A DNA stretch of 27,666 nucleotides from a virus, in IMG/VR virus record IMGVR_UViG_3300027770_000210, positions 1 through 27,666 of that record, one strand, 5' to 3'. This document shows, one piece after another, positions 1 through 6,876 of this stretch. The notes below the pieces were generated by a model that worked only from the letters and a program-made list of their open reading frames with translations, made no database searches and was not told where the DNA came from. Each line of letters opens with the position of its first letter. Position 1 is the stretch's first letter. The translations under genes and the position numbers were made by a program.

Positions 1-158
1 GATACGAAGCCAGCTTTTGCAAGTTCAAGTTCACGTTCTGTTTGAAGTTTAGCCATTTCTCGTTCATGTTTTTGGTCGCCTTTTTGTTGAAAAAATCCTA
101 ATAGACTTGGAAGTCCGCTTGTAGCAAACCCTAATATACCGCTAATAATACTAAACAT
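1..158 (-). CDS. Membrane-anchored coiled-coil protein, 3' truncated by window edge
   Basis: The reading frame opens with ATG at 158-156, overlapping the TAA of the upstream gene, and is still open at base 1, so only about the first 52 residues are visible. It starts MFSIISGILGFATSGLPSLL, a hydrophobic/amphipathic helix able to insert in or lie on a membrane, followed by a charged helical stretch rich in Glu, Lys and Gln (QQKGDQKHEREMAKLQTERE) with coiled-coil character. Small proteins of this build are common near the end of late operons in tailed phages, beside holin- and spanin-like genes. The function is not established. Being the last member of the membrane-protein run here, it may take part in lysis; that is inference from position only. 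Confidence 0.7.
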   Translation of the reverse strand, partial: MFSIISGILGFATSGLPSLLGFFQQKGDQKHEREMAKLQTERELELAKAGFV

Positions 159-430
159 TATTTGCCTTTCCTTTGCATATCGTGTTCTTCTAAAATACGG
201 ATACGAACATTAAGTTCATCCATTTGTGCTTTTAATTCTTCTTTAAGTCTTGCTCTAGCTTCAGCAGATATAGGGCTATCTGTAGGGACACCTTGCTCTG
301 TAATAAGGTTAGGCATTTTAGATTTGATACCAATTAAGTCTGCTTGTATAGCAGTCATTGATGTAAGTAACCAAGCAATAGCAGATACTATTACAGGGAA
401 CAACATGCTAGTTATTTTTTCCATATTCAT
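158..430 (-). CDS. Small membrane protein with C-terminal coiled coil (lysis-region, unknown)
   Basis: Ninety residues. One hydrophobic segment at about residues 9-28 (LFPVIVSAIAWLLTSM) is followed by a conserved-looking middle (MPNLITEQGVPTDSP) and a C-terminal charged helix (residues 56-85) with heptad character. The topology fits an N-in, single-pass inner-membrane protein with a periplasmic coiled coil, the general shape of an i-spanin or a small accessory holin, but no diagnostic motif is seen. The start ATG overlaps the stop codon of the SprT-like gene (TAATG arrangement) and its own stop overlaps the next start, so translation is probably coupled. A second in-frame ATG two codons in (MNM) is an equally good start. 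Function unknown. Confidence 0.7.
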   Translation of the reverse strand: MNMEKITSMLFPVIVSAIAWLLTSMTAIQADLIGIKSKMPNLITEQGVPTDSPISAEARARLKEELKAQMDELNVRIRILEEHDMQRKGK

Positions 431-789
431 TATAATTCCTTTGGGTCAAAGCCATACGTCTTGGCTACACGTTTTTGTAATTTCAAGAATAAACCTTTAT
501 GACTTGTGTATTGTTCTGTTTTAGGTGAGTCTAAATAAACGCACATGTGAATAATCTCATGGCATAGAGTGACTAAAACGCTATATAAATGAGCATGACG
601 TGCAGTAGATATAGTAATAACATGAGGTTCACCTGACTCTGGTGGTTCATATTGTCCACATATACTTGCATCATGCACTATTACAAAGTCTACTTTAGAT
701 GATGGTGGTAGTTTATATTCGTCAAATATGGGCATTTCTATCAGAGCTGAATATAGATTAGCTATATTATTCTCTGTAATAAATGTCAT
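430..789 (-). CDS. SprT-like zinc metalloprotease domain protein
   Basis: A 119-residue protein with the zinc-metallopeptidase signature HEIIH at residues 77-81 (within LCHEIIHM) and a downstream His97 in TSHKGLFLKL, which matches the H-x-G third-ligand region of SprT-like proteases. The hydrophobic strand before the motif (LYSVLVTL) and the FDPKEL end are also consistent. In cells SprT/Spartan proteins cut DNA-bound or other proteins; the phage homologue's substrate is unknown. It sits between two membrane/secreted small proteins, overlapping both neighbours by 1-4 nt, so it is co-translated with the lysis-like cassette. It has no signal peptide, so a cytoplasmic role (processing of virion or host proteins) is more likely than wall degradation. 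The metallopeptidase call is firm; the role is not. Confidence 0.75.
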   Translation of the reverse strand: MTFITENNIANLYSALIEMPIFDEYKLPPSSKVDFVIVHDASICGQYEPPESGEPHVITISTARHAHLYSVLVTLCHEIIHMCVYLDSPKTEQYTSHKGLFLKLQKRVAKTYGFDPKEL

Positions 790-1127
790 ATCGTGGCTTT
801 AGGTTTAAATAGTTTAGCGTCAAATACTGCTGTTTGGTTTATCTCTGGAAAGTATATATAGACAGCGTGCTTACCTTCATAGTTATCAGACTTCCAACAA
901 CCTTCATGGTTAGGATGACCTTTATCAGTTGCATAAGCAGCATAGTCATAACCTTGTAAACCCATTTTTGTAAATATACATTCTTCAGATGTTAATACTA
1001 TTTCACCTGATTCTGTAGCCATGCTCATTTCTTTTACAAGTTCTTTAGCATAAGGTGCATCAATTAAGAATAACCAAAATACTACTAGAACTGTAAAATA
1101 AACAAGTGTTTTCACTTTCCTAGCCAA
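786..1127 (-). CDS. Small exported protein with N-terminal signal/anchor
   Basis: 113 residues. A positively charged N-terminus (MARKVK) is followed by a hydrophobic core (about residues 7-23) and a possible signal-peptidase site after PYA, so it is probably exported or anchored facing the periplasm. The mature part holds two cysteines (SEECIF near residue 50, HEGCW near 77) that could form a disulfide in the periplasm, and a Tyr-rich strand (HAVYIYFPE). I recall similar small proteins in other environmental phages but know no assigned function. The start overlaps the end of the holin-like gene by 16 nt and the end overlaps the SprT-like gene by 4 nt. Spanin, lysis inhibitor or superinfection exclusion are possible roles; none is supported by a motif. 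Confidence 0.6.
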   Translation of the reverse strand: MARKVKTLVYFTVLVVFWLFLIDAPYAKELVKEMSMATESGEIVLTSEECIFTKMGLQGYDYAAYATDKGHPNHEGCWKSDNYEGKHAVYIYFPEINQTAVFDAKLFKPKATI

Positions 1128-1318
1128 TGACTAGTTAAAAAAGTAATAAAGCCTCCTATGGCGCTTGCGATTCCCATTCCCATAAAAAACCCCCCTTTTG
1201 ATTGGTTGGCTAATTCAAGGAGTAGTTTAATGTCTGTTTCCATGCTGTCCACTTTGTCTTGCAAAGCTGACACCTGTGCGGTCAGTTTTCCGTATTCAAA
1301 TGGGTCTATATTACTCAT
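1112..1318 (-). CDS. Holin-like small coiled-coil/TM protein (XhlA-type shape)
   Basis: 68 residues in two parts: an amphipathic heptad region (residues 9-40, KLTAQVSALQDKVDSMETDI) and one C-terminal transmembrane segment of about 20 residues (FFMGMGIASAIGGFITFLTS) ending in a short basic tail. This architecture, N-terminal coiled coil plus C-terminal anchor with the SKGGFFMGM junction, is that of XhlA/hemolysin-like small phage proteins often annotated as holins or lysis accessory proteins. Its ATG overlaps the TAA of the large internal virion protein gene. It is the first of five consecutive small membrane, exported or accessory genes at the left end, which supports a lysis-cassette reading. 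It could equally be a tail or membrane-associated accessory. Confidence 0.65.
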   Translation of the reverse strand: MSNIDPFEYGKLTAQVSALQDKVDSMETDIKLLLELANQSKGGFFMGMGIASAIGGFITFLTSHWLGK

Positions 1319-2889
1319 TATTGTCCTTGCTCTTGGTTATTTAGTAAGCCTTGATAAGGCACAAATGGTGATGTTCTAGGAGTGTATTGTGGTGTAGCTA
1401 GTAACCTTTGTCCTGGTTGCGTCATTAAACCATATCTTGATGCAATTCTTGCAGGAGCTAAAAGAGATAATGCAGGAACACCTGTAAACAAATCAACACC
1501 AGCACCTGCACCAGCACCATACAAATCTAATGCTGAAAATGGTGGTGGAGCTTCTGCAACAACTTTAGTTGTTTTAGGAAATGCTTTAGCGTATTTACCT
1601 ACCAAAGCTAATTCATCAGTAATAGGTACGCCTTGGTCTAATTGTTTAGATATTTTTCTAGCATCTACAATTCCTGTTTGTGGATTTAATGCTTTTTCTA
1701 CTGTAAATGTTTTAGCAATGTATTTACGAGCATTTCTAAATTGGTCAATTAATTCTGGCTGACCTAATTTAACAACATGGTTCTCAATTGCTTTTTCTAG
1801 TTTATTTGCTTCAGCTAAATACCTATTACCACGTACTACTTCTTTAGGGTTAGGTTTCATAATGTTAGTCCCAGACCTTAAGTAAGCACTACCATCACTA
1901 CGTAACTCTTTTAACCGTTGAATAGCTGTTGCAGCATCCATACTATAACTATCAGGTATGTTTTGCATAAGTGCATTTTTACCACCTGTTACTTTATTGA
2001 TGCCTGTAACAATATTAGAGAATGGATTAGTATTTCCTAGATTAATAACACCTGTGTTAGCAATTGCTTCATAAGCAGGATATACAGATGTTCTAGCATT
2101 ATCTAAAACTTCAGATGTTAATGGTGTATCTATAGGTAAGTCTAAATATTTTTTAGTAAGATTGTTTGTAACTTGTTGATTTCTAGCACTAGCTAATTCT
2201 TCTGTTTTAAATTTACCAGATACGCCTTCTAAAAAGCGACCTGTTTTTGCACCACCAACGTCACTAGGCAATGCAACATAACCAGCATCTCTACCTAGTT
2301 TTAATGTTTCATCTCTAGTAGCATTTTGTAATTGTTGAGTAGATGGACCAATAGCTTTAGGTCTAACAAGCCCTGCACCGGCAAGACTGCCACCTAAACC
2401 TGCTAAAGTTTGAGCAACTTGACCACCACCTAATTCTTGTGTAGCTGCTTGTCCTAATCCACCACCGGTTGCTGCTGCTACTTGTGTAGGTGCATTAGCT
2501 GTAAATGCTTGTTGAATAGTTTGACCTAATTGTGATACAGGTCTAGCTAATGTTCCAAGACCTGCTGTGCCTAATGTACTTGCTAAAGCTCTTGTAGGAC
2601 CTGCTACCATTCTTTCTAAACCTGTAGATGGCATAGGTAAGTTTTTAGCATAAGTCTCTGTAAGTGGTTTGGCTTGTAAATTTTCAGGCAATACAAAATT
2701 TAAAGCACCACGAACAGGAGATGCTAATACATCAGCAGCCTCTGTTAAATAACGACCTGTTAAACCTAATTGCCTTTGTAACCTATCACCAATAGGAGCT
2801 AATGGTGTTGTTTTCTTTATACCTAAATAAGCGTCAGGGTCAAAACTTTGAGAAGTACCTAAATAAGCATCAGGGTTAAATTCTGCCAT
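1318..2889 (-). CDS. Large internal virion / DNA-ejection protein candidate
   Basis: 523 residues. The N-terminus carries a duplicated FxPDAYLG motif (FNPDAYLG near residue 4, FDPDAYLG near 16), a tag seen at the front or inside many large phage internal virion proteins. A long Ala/Gly/Thr/Gln-rich central part (about residues 80-180) could form amphipathic membrane-active helices, and a charged helical second half follows (residues 185-440). An AGGA Shine-Dalgarno lies just before the ATG. It is the last of three adjacent genes (4142-4561, 2891-4138, this one) whose sizes and low-complexity helical content recall the T7 gp14-gp15-gp16 ejectosome set, though no transglycosylase motif like that of T7 gp16 is visible. 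The call rests on position and composition. Confidence 0.6.
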   Translation of the reverse strand: MAEFNPDAYLGTSQSFDPDAYLGIKKTTPLAPIGDRLQRQLGLTGRYLTEAADVLASPVRGALNFVLPENLQAKPLTETYAKNLPMPSTGLERMVAGPTRALASTLGTAGLGTLARPVSQLGQTIQQAFTANAPTQVAAATGGGLGQAATQELGGGQVAQTLAGLGGSLAGAGLVRPKAIGPSTQQLQNATRDETLKLGRDAGYVALPSDVGGAKTGRFLEGVSGKFKTEELASARNQQVTNNLTKKYLDLPIDTPLTSEVLDNARTSVYPAYEAIANTGVINLGNTNPFSNIVTGINKVTGGKNALMQNIPDSYSMDAATAIQRLKELRSDGSAYLRSGTNIMKPNPKEVVRGNRYLAEANKLEKAIENHVVKLGQPELIDQFRNARKYIAKTFTVEKALNPQTGIVDARKISKQLDQGVPITDELALVGKYAKAFPKTTKVVAEAPPPFSALDLYGAGAGAGVDLFTGVPALSLLAPARIASRYGLMTQPGQRLLATPQYTPRTSPFVPYQGLLNNQEQGQ

Positions 2890-2890
2890 G

Positions 2891-4138
2891 TTATAGTCCT
2901 AATCTTTGTTTGATTTGAGCTGCTCTTGGGTCTGTAGGGTTAGAATTAGCCCAAGTTAAAGCCTGTTGGTCTTGTCCAGATAATTCTTTAGGTTTGATTG
3001 CAACATTACCACCACCTTCTTTTGTCATACGCAACACGTCTTGTTCTGCTTGCGCCCTAGCACGTTCTTTTTGTGCAATAATACTAGGGTCAGTTTCACC
3101 AATCCTAGGAAAAAATGTTTCTGTATTTTTTCTTATTTCATCTTTAGTTGCAGCAGCACCTGTTTTAATACGTAAAAATGACTCTGTCCATTGTTCTTGA
3201 ATTTGTCTAGCACGTTGAGCTTGAGGTCCAGCTAAAGCTCTTAATGGTGTTCCTGCTAAACTAACTGCTGCTTGTGATACGGTACTAGATGGGTCAAAGC
3301 CTTCTTGCTGTAGTTTTTTTAATTCATCAGTTGCACTTGTCATTTGACTAAAGAATGTTGCAGCTTTAGCTTGTGACTCTGTTGCTGCTTTTTCTGCTTT
3401 TGGTTTTATTTGTGGATTAGTAACAATATTTCCAGTTAAATCTTTAATAGGTAATCCTGGTACTTTTGGTACAAATATCCAATTACCATTTACATCTTGT
3501 TGAGCTGCTTCATAATTTTGAGTAGCTTTAATGGCATCAGGCTTTGGAATTAAATCTGCATAGTTGTTTGACTTTTGAAATAATGACAATGATTTAGGTG
3601 TGTAGTCAGATGTGTTAATCTTACCAAATGGGCTTTCACCTTTTTCCATTGCCGATATTTGTTTTAAGTCACCTAAATTACCTGATTGTTGATATGCAGC
3701 TAATGATTCAGTTGTAAACTTAGTAGGGTCAATATTACCAATGTTAGTACCACGTGCTTGAGATATTGGTTTTAATACACCATAGTCTTTAGTTTTTTGA
3801 AATTCAGAAATAGACTCAGGAGTAAATTTAGAAATATCAACAGTTCCAAATGGGTCATTTTTGCCAGCTACTAATTGTTGTCTATACAAATTGTTTAATG
3901 CAGTATCAACTGTTCCTTGAGACGCACCCATACCACCAAGATATGCTTTAGCTAAGTATGGTAATGGACTACCTGCATTTAAGTTTTTAGGGGTAGCTAA
4001 ATAGTTAGCAGCAGTTCCAATAATGCCTGAAACTAATGCTTGATTACGTAGTTTTTCTTCTTGTGATGGGTCTAAAATACCTGTAGGAATTGGTGTTCCA
4101 AAGATATTAATATTACCTAAATAATCTTGTAATGCCAT
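2891..4138 (-). CDS. Internal virion protein candidate with three ~37-residue repeats
   Basis: 415 residues. After a conserved-looking N-terminal region (residues 1-90, with ILDPSQEEKLRNQAL and SPLPYLAKAYLGGM) come three tandem repeats of about 36-38 residues starting near residues 97, 133 and 171. Each has the pattern (F/I)G-x-(I/V)-(D/N)-x-x-(K/D)-(F/Y)T-x-(E/K)S-(I/L)-x-x-(F/Y)Q. The C-terminal half is helical and charged (AEKAATESQAKAATFFSQMT). The ATG has an AGGAT Shine-Dalgarno. Its place between two other ejection-protein candidates suggests a virion core or ejection role, but it has no recognised enzymatic motif. Confidence 0.6.
   Translation of the reverse strand: MALQDYLGNINIFGTPIPTGILDPSQEEKLRNQALVSGIIGTAANYLATPKNLNAGSPLPYLAKAYLGGMGASQGTVDTALNNLYRQQLVAGKNDPFGTVDISKFTPESISEFQKTKDYGVLKPISQARGTNIGNIDPTKFTTESLAAYQQSGNLGDLKQISAMEKGESPFGKINTSDYTPKSLSLFQKSNNYADLIPKPDAIKATQNYEAAQQDVNGNWIFVPKVPGLPIKDLTGNIVTNPQIKPKAEKAATESQAKAATFFSQMTSATDELKKLQQEGFDPSSTVSQAAVSLAGTPLRALAGPQAQRARQIQEQWTESFLRIKTGAAATKDEIRKNTETFFPRIGETDPSIIAQKERARAQAEQDVLRMTKEGGGNVAIKPKELSGQDQQALTWANSNPTDPRAAQIKQRLGL
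3539..3853 (-). repeat. Three tandem ~110-bp protein-coding repeats
   Basis: Codes for residues about 96-200 of the internal virion protein candidate. The three units align by the FTPES / FTTES / YTPKS core and the following FQK / YQQ / FQK. They are diverged at DNA level, so this is an old duplication rather than a recent slippage product. Confidence 0.65.
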
Positions 4139-4141
4139 GAT

Positions 4142-4561
4142 TTATCCTAATAATGAGTATGGGTTGCGTGTTTGTAACTGTGCATTTAATACAGGTTGAT
4201 ATTGACCTGTTTGTTGGGGTCTAATAACACCTAATTGACTACCTTGCATTGCAGGTTGTTGGGCATTTAATCTATCATAGATACCTAAACCTAAATTAGC
4301 AGTTTGTAGTGGATTAGCTTTTGCATAATTTAACCCAGCTGCACCTAACGCTTCTAATCCTCCCATAAGAGTAGGAGTAGATGAAGCCAATATACCAGGA
4401 ACAATTGGTGCTGCTGCTGTCATCATACCTGCACCAGTTATACCACCACCTAAAATACTAGGTGCTGCCATTGCTGCGGTAGTAGCGCTAACAGGGTCAA
4501 AATGTGTAGTTAAAAATGTATCTATAATCCATAAAGGATTAATCCAATTAAATAGTTTCAT
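4142..4561 (-). CDS. Small hydrophobic internal virion protein candidate (gp14-like position)
   Basis: 139 residues. The N-terminus MKLFNWINPLWIIDTF is an amphipathic/hydrophobic leader; residues 28-75 are Ala/Gly-rich and hydrophobic (ILGGGITGAGMMTAAAPIV), suitable for membrane insertion; the rest is Gln/Asn-rich and ends in NPYSLLG. In podoviruses a small Ala/Gly-rich protein at this position (T7 gp14) forms the outer-membrane pore of the ejection apparatus. I infer a similar role from position and composition; there is no sequence signature that proves it. The leader resembles the N-terminus of the next gene upstream (4561-5673). The start overlaps that gene's stop by 1 nt. Confidence 0.55.
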   Translation of the reverse strand: MKLFNWINPLWIIDTFLTTHFDPVSATTAAMAAPSILGGGITGAGMMTAAAPIVPGILASSTPTLMGGLEALGAAGLNYAKANPLQTANLGLGIYDRLNAQQPAMQGSQLGVIRPQQTGQYQPVLNAQLQTRNPYSLLG

Positions 4562-5673
4562 TATTTAACCTTTCCAACTACGTAGCAAATAGGCTCTAAG
4601 ATAGCACGATAAATCATGCCAATATTGTCTCTAGTTTTACCTCTTTTTTGTTTCCATATATCAGCAGTCCTATGTCTTGCAATATGCTCTAAAACACCCA
4701 TTAAAATGCGTTGTAGAGTGCTTTTCTCGCCACTCTTATAAGCATAAGTAACTAATGGTAAGAATAGAGTGTGATAACCTTTTTCGTATGCTGGGTCTAA
4801 GTCTTTAGATTGAGCTAACCAAATAGCGTTACGGAAGCTACCAAATCCATATTCAGCATTCATAGCTGTGCAGACAATCTTGCCACCACCGGATGATGTA
4901 GTAGTGGATGTTTGACCCATTGGAGTACCTTGAATAAGTGAAGCATAGTTTTGAAGTTGTTGATAAGGTAAGTTTTGTTCATAATTATATTTAGAAATAT
5001 CGCCTTGTAATGCTTTTTCTTGATAACCCTCACCAATTTGACCTAATTTTAATAATTGGTTAGCATCTTGGTAACGTGCTTGGCTTAATGTGGGTGCATA
5101 TTGTGCTGCTTGGTTTTGCATGCCACGTTCTGCTGCATAGTTTTGATATGCTGCTTGACCTGCTTGATTTGTTAAAGCATTGGCTAAATTTTGTTGTGAT
5201 AATGATTCTAATTGATTTTGTGCGCCAGAACCATAACGACCTGCTGAAGATGCTTGACTACGAGTGCCACCAATAGCTTGGTTATAGGCTTGTGTAGCTG
5301 ATTCTTGTCCTGGTCTTAATGCTGCTTCTAAATAGGGATTAGCTCCTAAATATTGACCACCAATAACATCTTGTTGTTGTTGTAACGCACCTGAAACTAA
5401 TGGATTTCCACCTCTAGCAATTTGTTCTGCTGAACCTAATGCAGATGTAGTTTGACTTGATGGACCTACATAAGTTTGACCAGGAAAATATGCAGGACCT
5501 GGTTGTGAGTATAAACTTTTACCTCTTTCTAAAATATCTGTAACGTATGGTAAAACAGCTGGGTCAATGCCTGTGCTAGTTTTAGAAGTTCCTCCACCGC
5601 CACCGCTACTACCATAAAATGTAAATGATTCAACTAATGATTGAACCCAGTTAGATAAATTCAGTAATTTCAT
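4561..5673 (-). CDS. Gln/Ala-rich virion protein with conserved C-terminal domain
   Basis: The frame extends up to 5748, but the ATG at 5673 is preferred: it has a strong AAGGAAA Shine-Dalgarno 5 nt upstream and gives the N-terminus MKLLNLSNWVQSLVESF, whereas the longer form overlaps the upstream gene. The product is then about 370 residues: the N-terminal leader, a Gly-run linker (SSGGGGG), a long Gln/Ala/Tyr-rich helical region (LPYVTDILERG to the QNYAS area), a Ser/Thr/Gly linker, then a distinct C-terminal domain beginning KIVCTAMNAEYGFG and ending in basic helices. That Cys-Thr domain recurs at the C-termini of phage virion-associated proteins with unknown function. Likely an ejection or internal virion protein. 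Confidence 0.6.
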   Translation of the reverse strand: MKLLNLSNWVQSLVESFTFYGSSGGGGGTSKTSTGIDPAVLPYVTDILERGKSLYSQPGPAYFPGQTYVGPSSQTTSALGSAEQIARGGNPLVSGALQQQQDVIGGQYLGANPYLEAALRPGQESATQAYNQAIGGTRSQASSAGRYGSGAQNQLESLSQQNLANALTNQAGQAAYQNYAAERGMQNQAAQYAPTLSQARYQDANQLLKLGQIGEGYQEKALQGDISKYNYEQNLPYQQLQNYASLIQGTPMGQTSTTTSSGGGKIVCTAMNAEYGFGSFRNAIWLAQSKDLDPAYEKGYHTLFLPLVTYAYKSGEKSTLQRILMGVLEHIARHRTADIWKQKRGKTRDNIGMIYRAILEPICYVVGKVK

Positions 5674-5683
5674 ATTGCTTTCC

Positions 5684-6082
5684 TTAAAGTATAAATTCCC
5701 ATGTTGAAGGTTTAAATCCCATTTGTAGAGCTTTTCTATCCCAACCACGTCTATGAGATGTAAAAGTAACTTTTGTTTTACTGCCTTGTTTTGCTATTTG
5801 TTGAATTTCTTGCCATGATTGTTGAAGTAATAGTTCGTTATTGATAGTAGACCATGCAGCCCATACGTGCATAGCTTGACCTACTGGTTGCAATACTACA
5901 AAGCCATAAGGCTTATTATCTGTAATAGCTAAAAACAACATAGAGCGTTGTTCATAACAATCGCAATACACATCCTCTACTAGCCATTGTGGATGACCTT
6001 TGCTTCTGACTATTTCAAGACCATGTTTAATAAAATCCCAATGAGTCCTAAGCTGGTCTTTAGGTATGTAATTAAGTATCAC
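5684..6082 (-). CDS. GNAT-like protein at the T7 gp13-like position
   Basis: 132 residues with the alpha/beta pattern of a small GNAT acyltransferase: MLFLAITDNKPYGFVVLQPV (beta hairpin typical of the GNAT core), then MHVWAAW, a helix (LLLQQSWQEIQQIAKQG), a strand KVTFTSHRRGWDRKA and a final G-F-x-P-S-T-W-E-F-I-L strand like the GNAT C-terminal strand. The acetyl-CoA loop (R/Q-x-x-G-x-G/A) is not clear, so activity is doubtful. In T7-like phages a GNAT-fold protein (gp13 family) lies just ahead of the internal virion proteins and is needed for virion maturation; the location here matches. Function is inferred from fold and place. The start overlaps the end of the jelly-roll gene by 4 nt. Confidence 0.55.
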   Translation of the reverse strand: MILNYIPKDQLRTHWDFIKHGLEIVRSKGHPQWLVEDVYCDCYEQRSMLFLAITDNKPYGFVVLQPVGQAMHVWAAWSTINNELLLQQSWQEIQQIAKQGSKTKVTFTSHRRGWDRKALQMGFKPSTWEFIL

Positions 6083-6876
6083 GCTACTATAATATATCCG
6101 TATGTTTTATCTGCTGTATCGTTTGCAAAATGTTTTAGTGTTGCACTTCCACTACTTCTAGCACTTACATATACATTAGTAGATGCTGAAGTTGATACAT
6201 AAGTCATTGTGGTAATAACGCTTGGTGTAGCTGGTCTTGTTGGACTTGTACCTGCTGCATAATGTTCTATAGACACACCAGTATCAGATACTTTCCACAT
6301 AAGTTCAACATAATCACCTGCTACTAATTCTACATAAAAGTTTAATGCACCAATAATATGACTTGGGTCACCAGAGGATTTTCTTGCTGCTAAACCAAAC
6401 CTACTGTTTGATGCTGCAATATCTGTGCCATTTTTTCTAAACCAAACTTCTGCGTCTTGAGAGTCGTTAGTTGTATTCTTAAACTGTATAGAAAACTCTA
6501 AATTATAAAGACCACTATTTCTTACATTAAGCCTAGAACTGTTTGACAAATAAACACCATTAGAAAAGTCAGTAGTGTTAAATGTAATTGCATAAGCTGC
6601 TGTTGTTGATGCAGCAGTTTGGTCAGTTGAGTCTTGAAACGCACCATAAGGAACAGCATCACTACCAGCAGCAGCACTAATAGGTGTTAGTAATATTATA
6701 CTATTAAAGCCTATACGTTCATCACTAATTGTTGTAGTTGTAGCATTTCCTGTAGCTAAAGTAATTGTACCAGTATTATTGCTTTTACCTTCTACAAGGT
6801 TATTTACAATTTCAGCTACACTTCTGGCATCACCACCTGTCCAAGGTAGTTTACGGTACATATCACTACGTGCCAT
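6079..6876 (-). CDS. Virion protein with C1q/TNF-like jelly-roll domain
   Basis: 265 residues. The N-terminus (MARSDMYRKLPWTGGDARSV) looks like a virion-attachment module. A Thr/Ser-rich beta region follows, then a segment (about residues 100-220) with the strand order and spacing of a C1q/TNF jelly roll: NVRNSGLYNLEFSIQF, AEVWFRKNGTDIAASN, LNFYVELVAGDYVELMW, VSIEHYA. This fold trimerises and is used in phage fibre tips and decoration proteins. A good AAGGAA Shine-Dalgarno precedes the ATG. It lies between the large tail protein and the GNAT-like protein. I suggest a fibre or tail-tip protein; the exact position in the virion cannot be told. Confidence 0.65.
   Translation of the reverse strand: MARSDMYRKLPWTGGDARSVAEIVNNLVEGKSNNTGTITLATGNATTTTISDERIGFNSIILLTPISAAAGSDAVPYGAFQDSTDQTAASTTAAYAITFNTTDFSNGVYLSNSSRLNVRNSGLYNLEFSIQFKNTTNDSQDAEVWFRKNGTDIAASNSRFGLAARKSSGDPSHIIGALNFYVELVAGDYVELMWKVSDTGVSIEHYAAGTSPTRPATPSVITTMTYVSTSASTNVYVSARSSGSATLKHFANDTADKTYGYIIVA

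Noticed and set aside
4561-5748. Longer start (5748) for the Gln/Ala-rich virion protein
   Set aside because: It overlaps the GNAT-like gene and lacks a clear Shine-Dalgarno; the ATG at 5673 has AAGGAAA at the right distance and a leader like that of the neighbouring protein.
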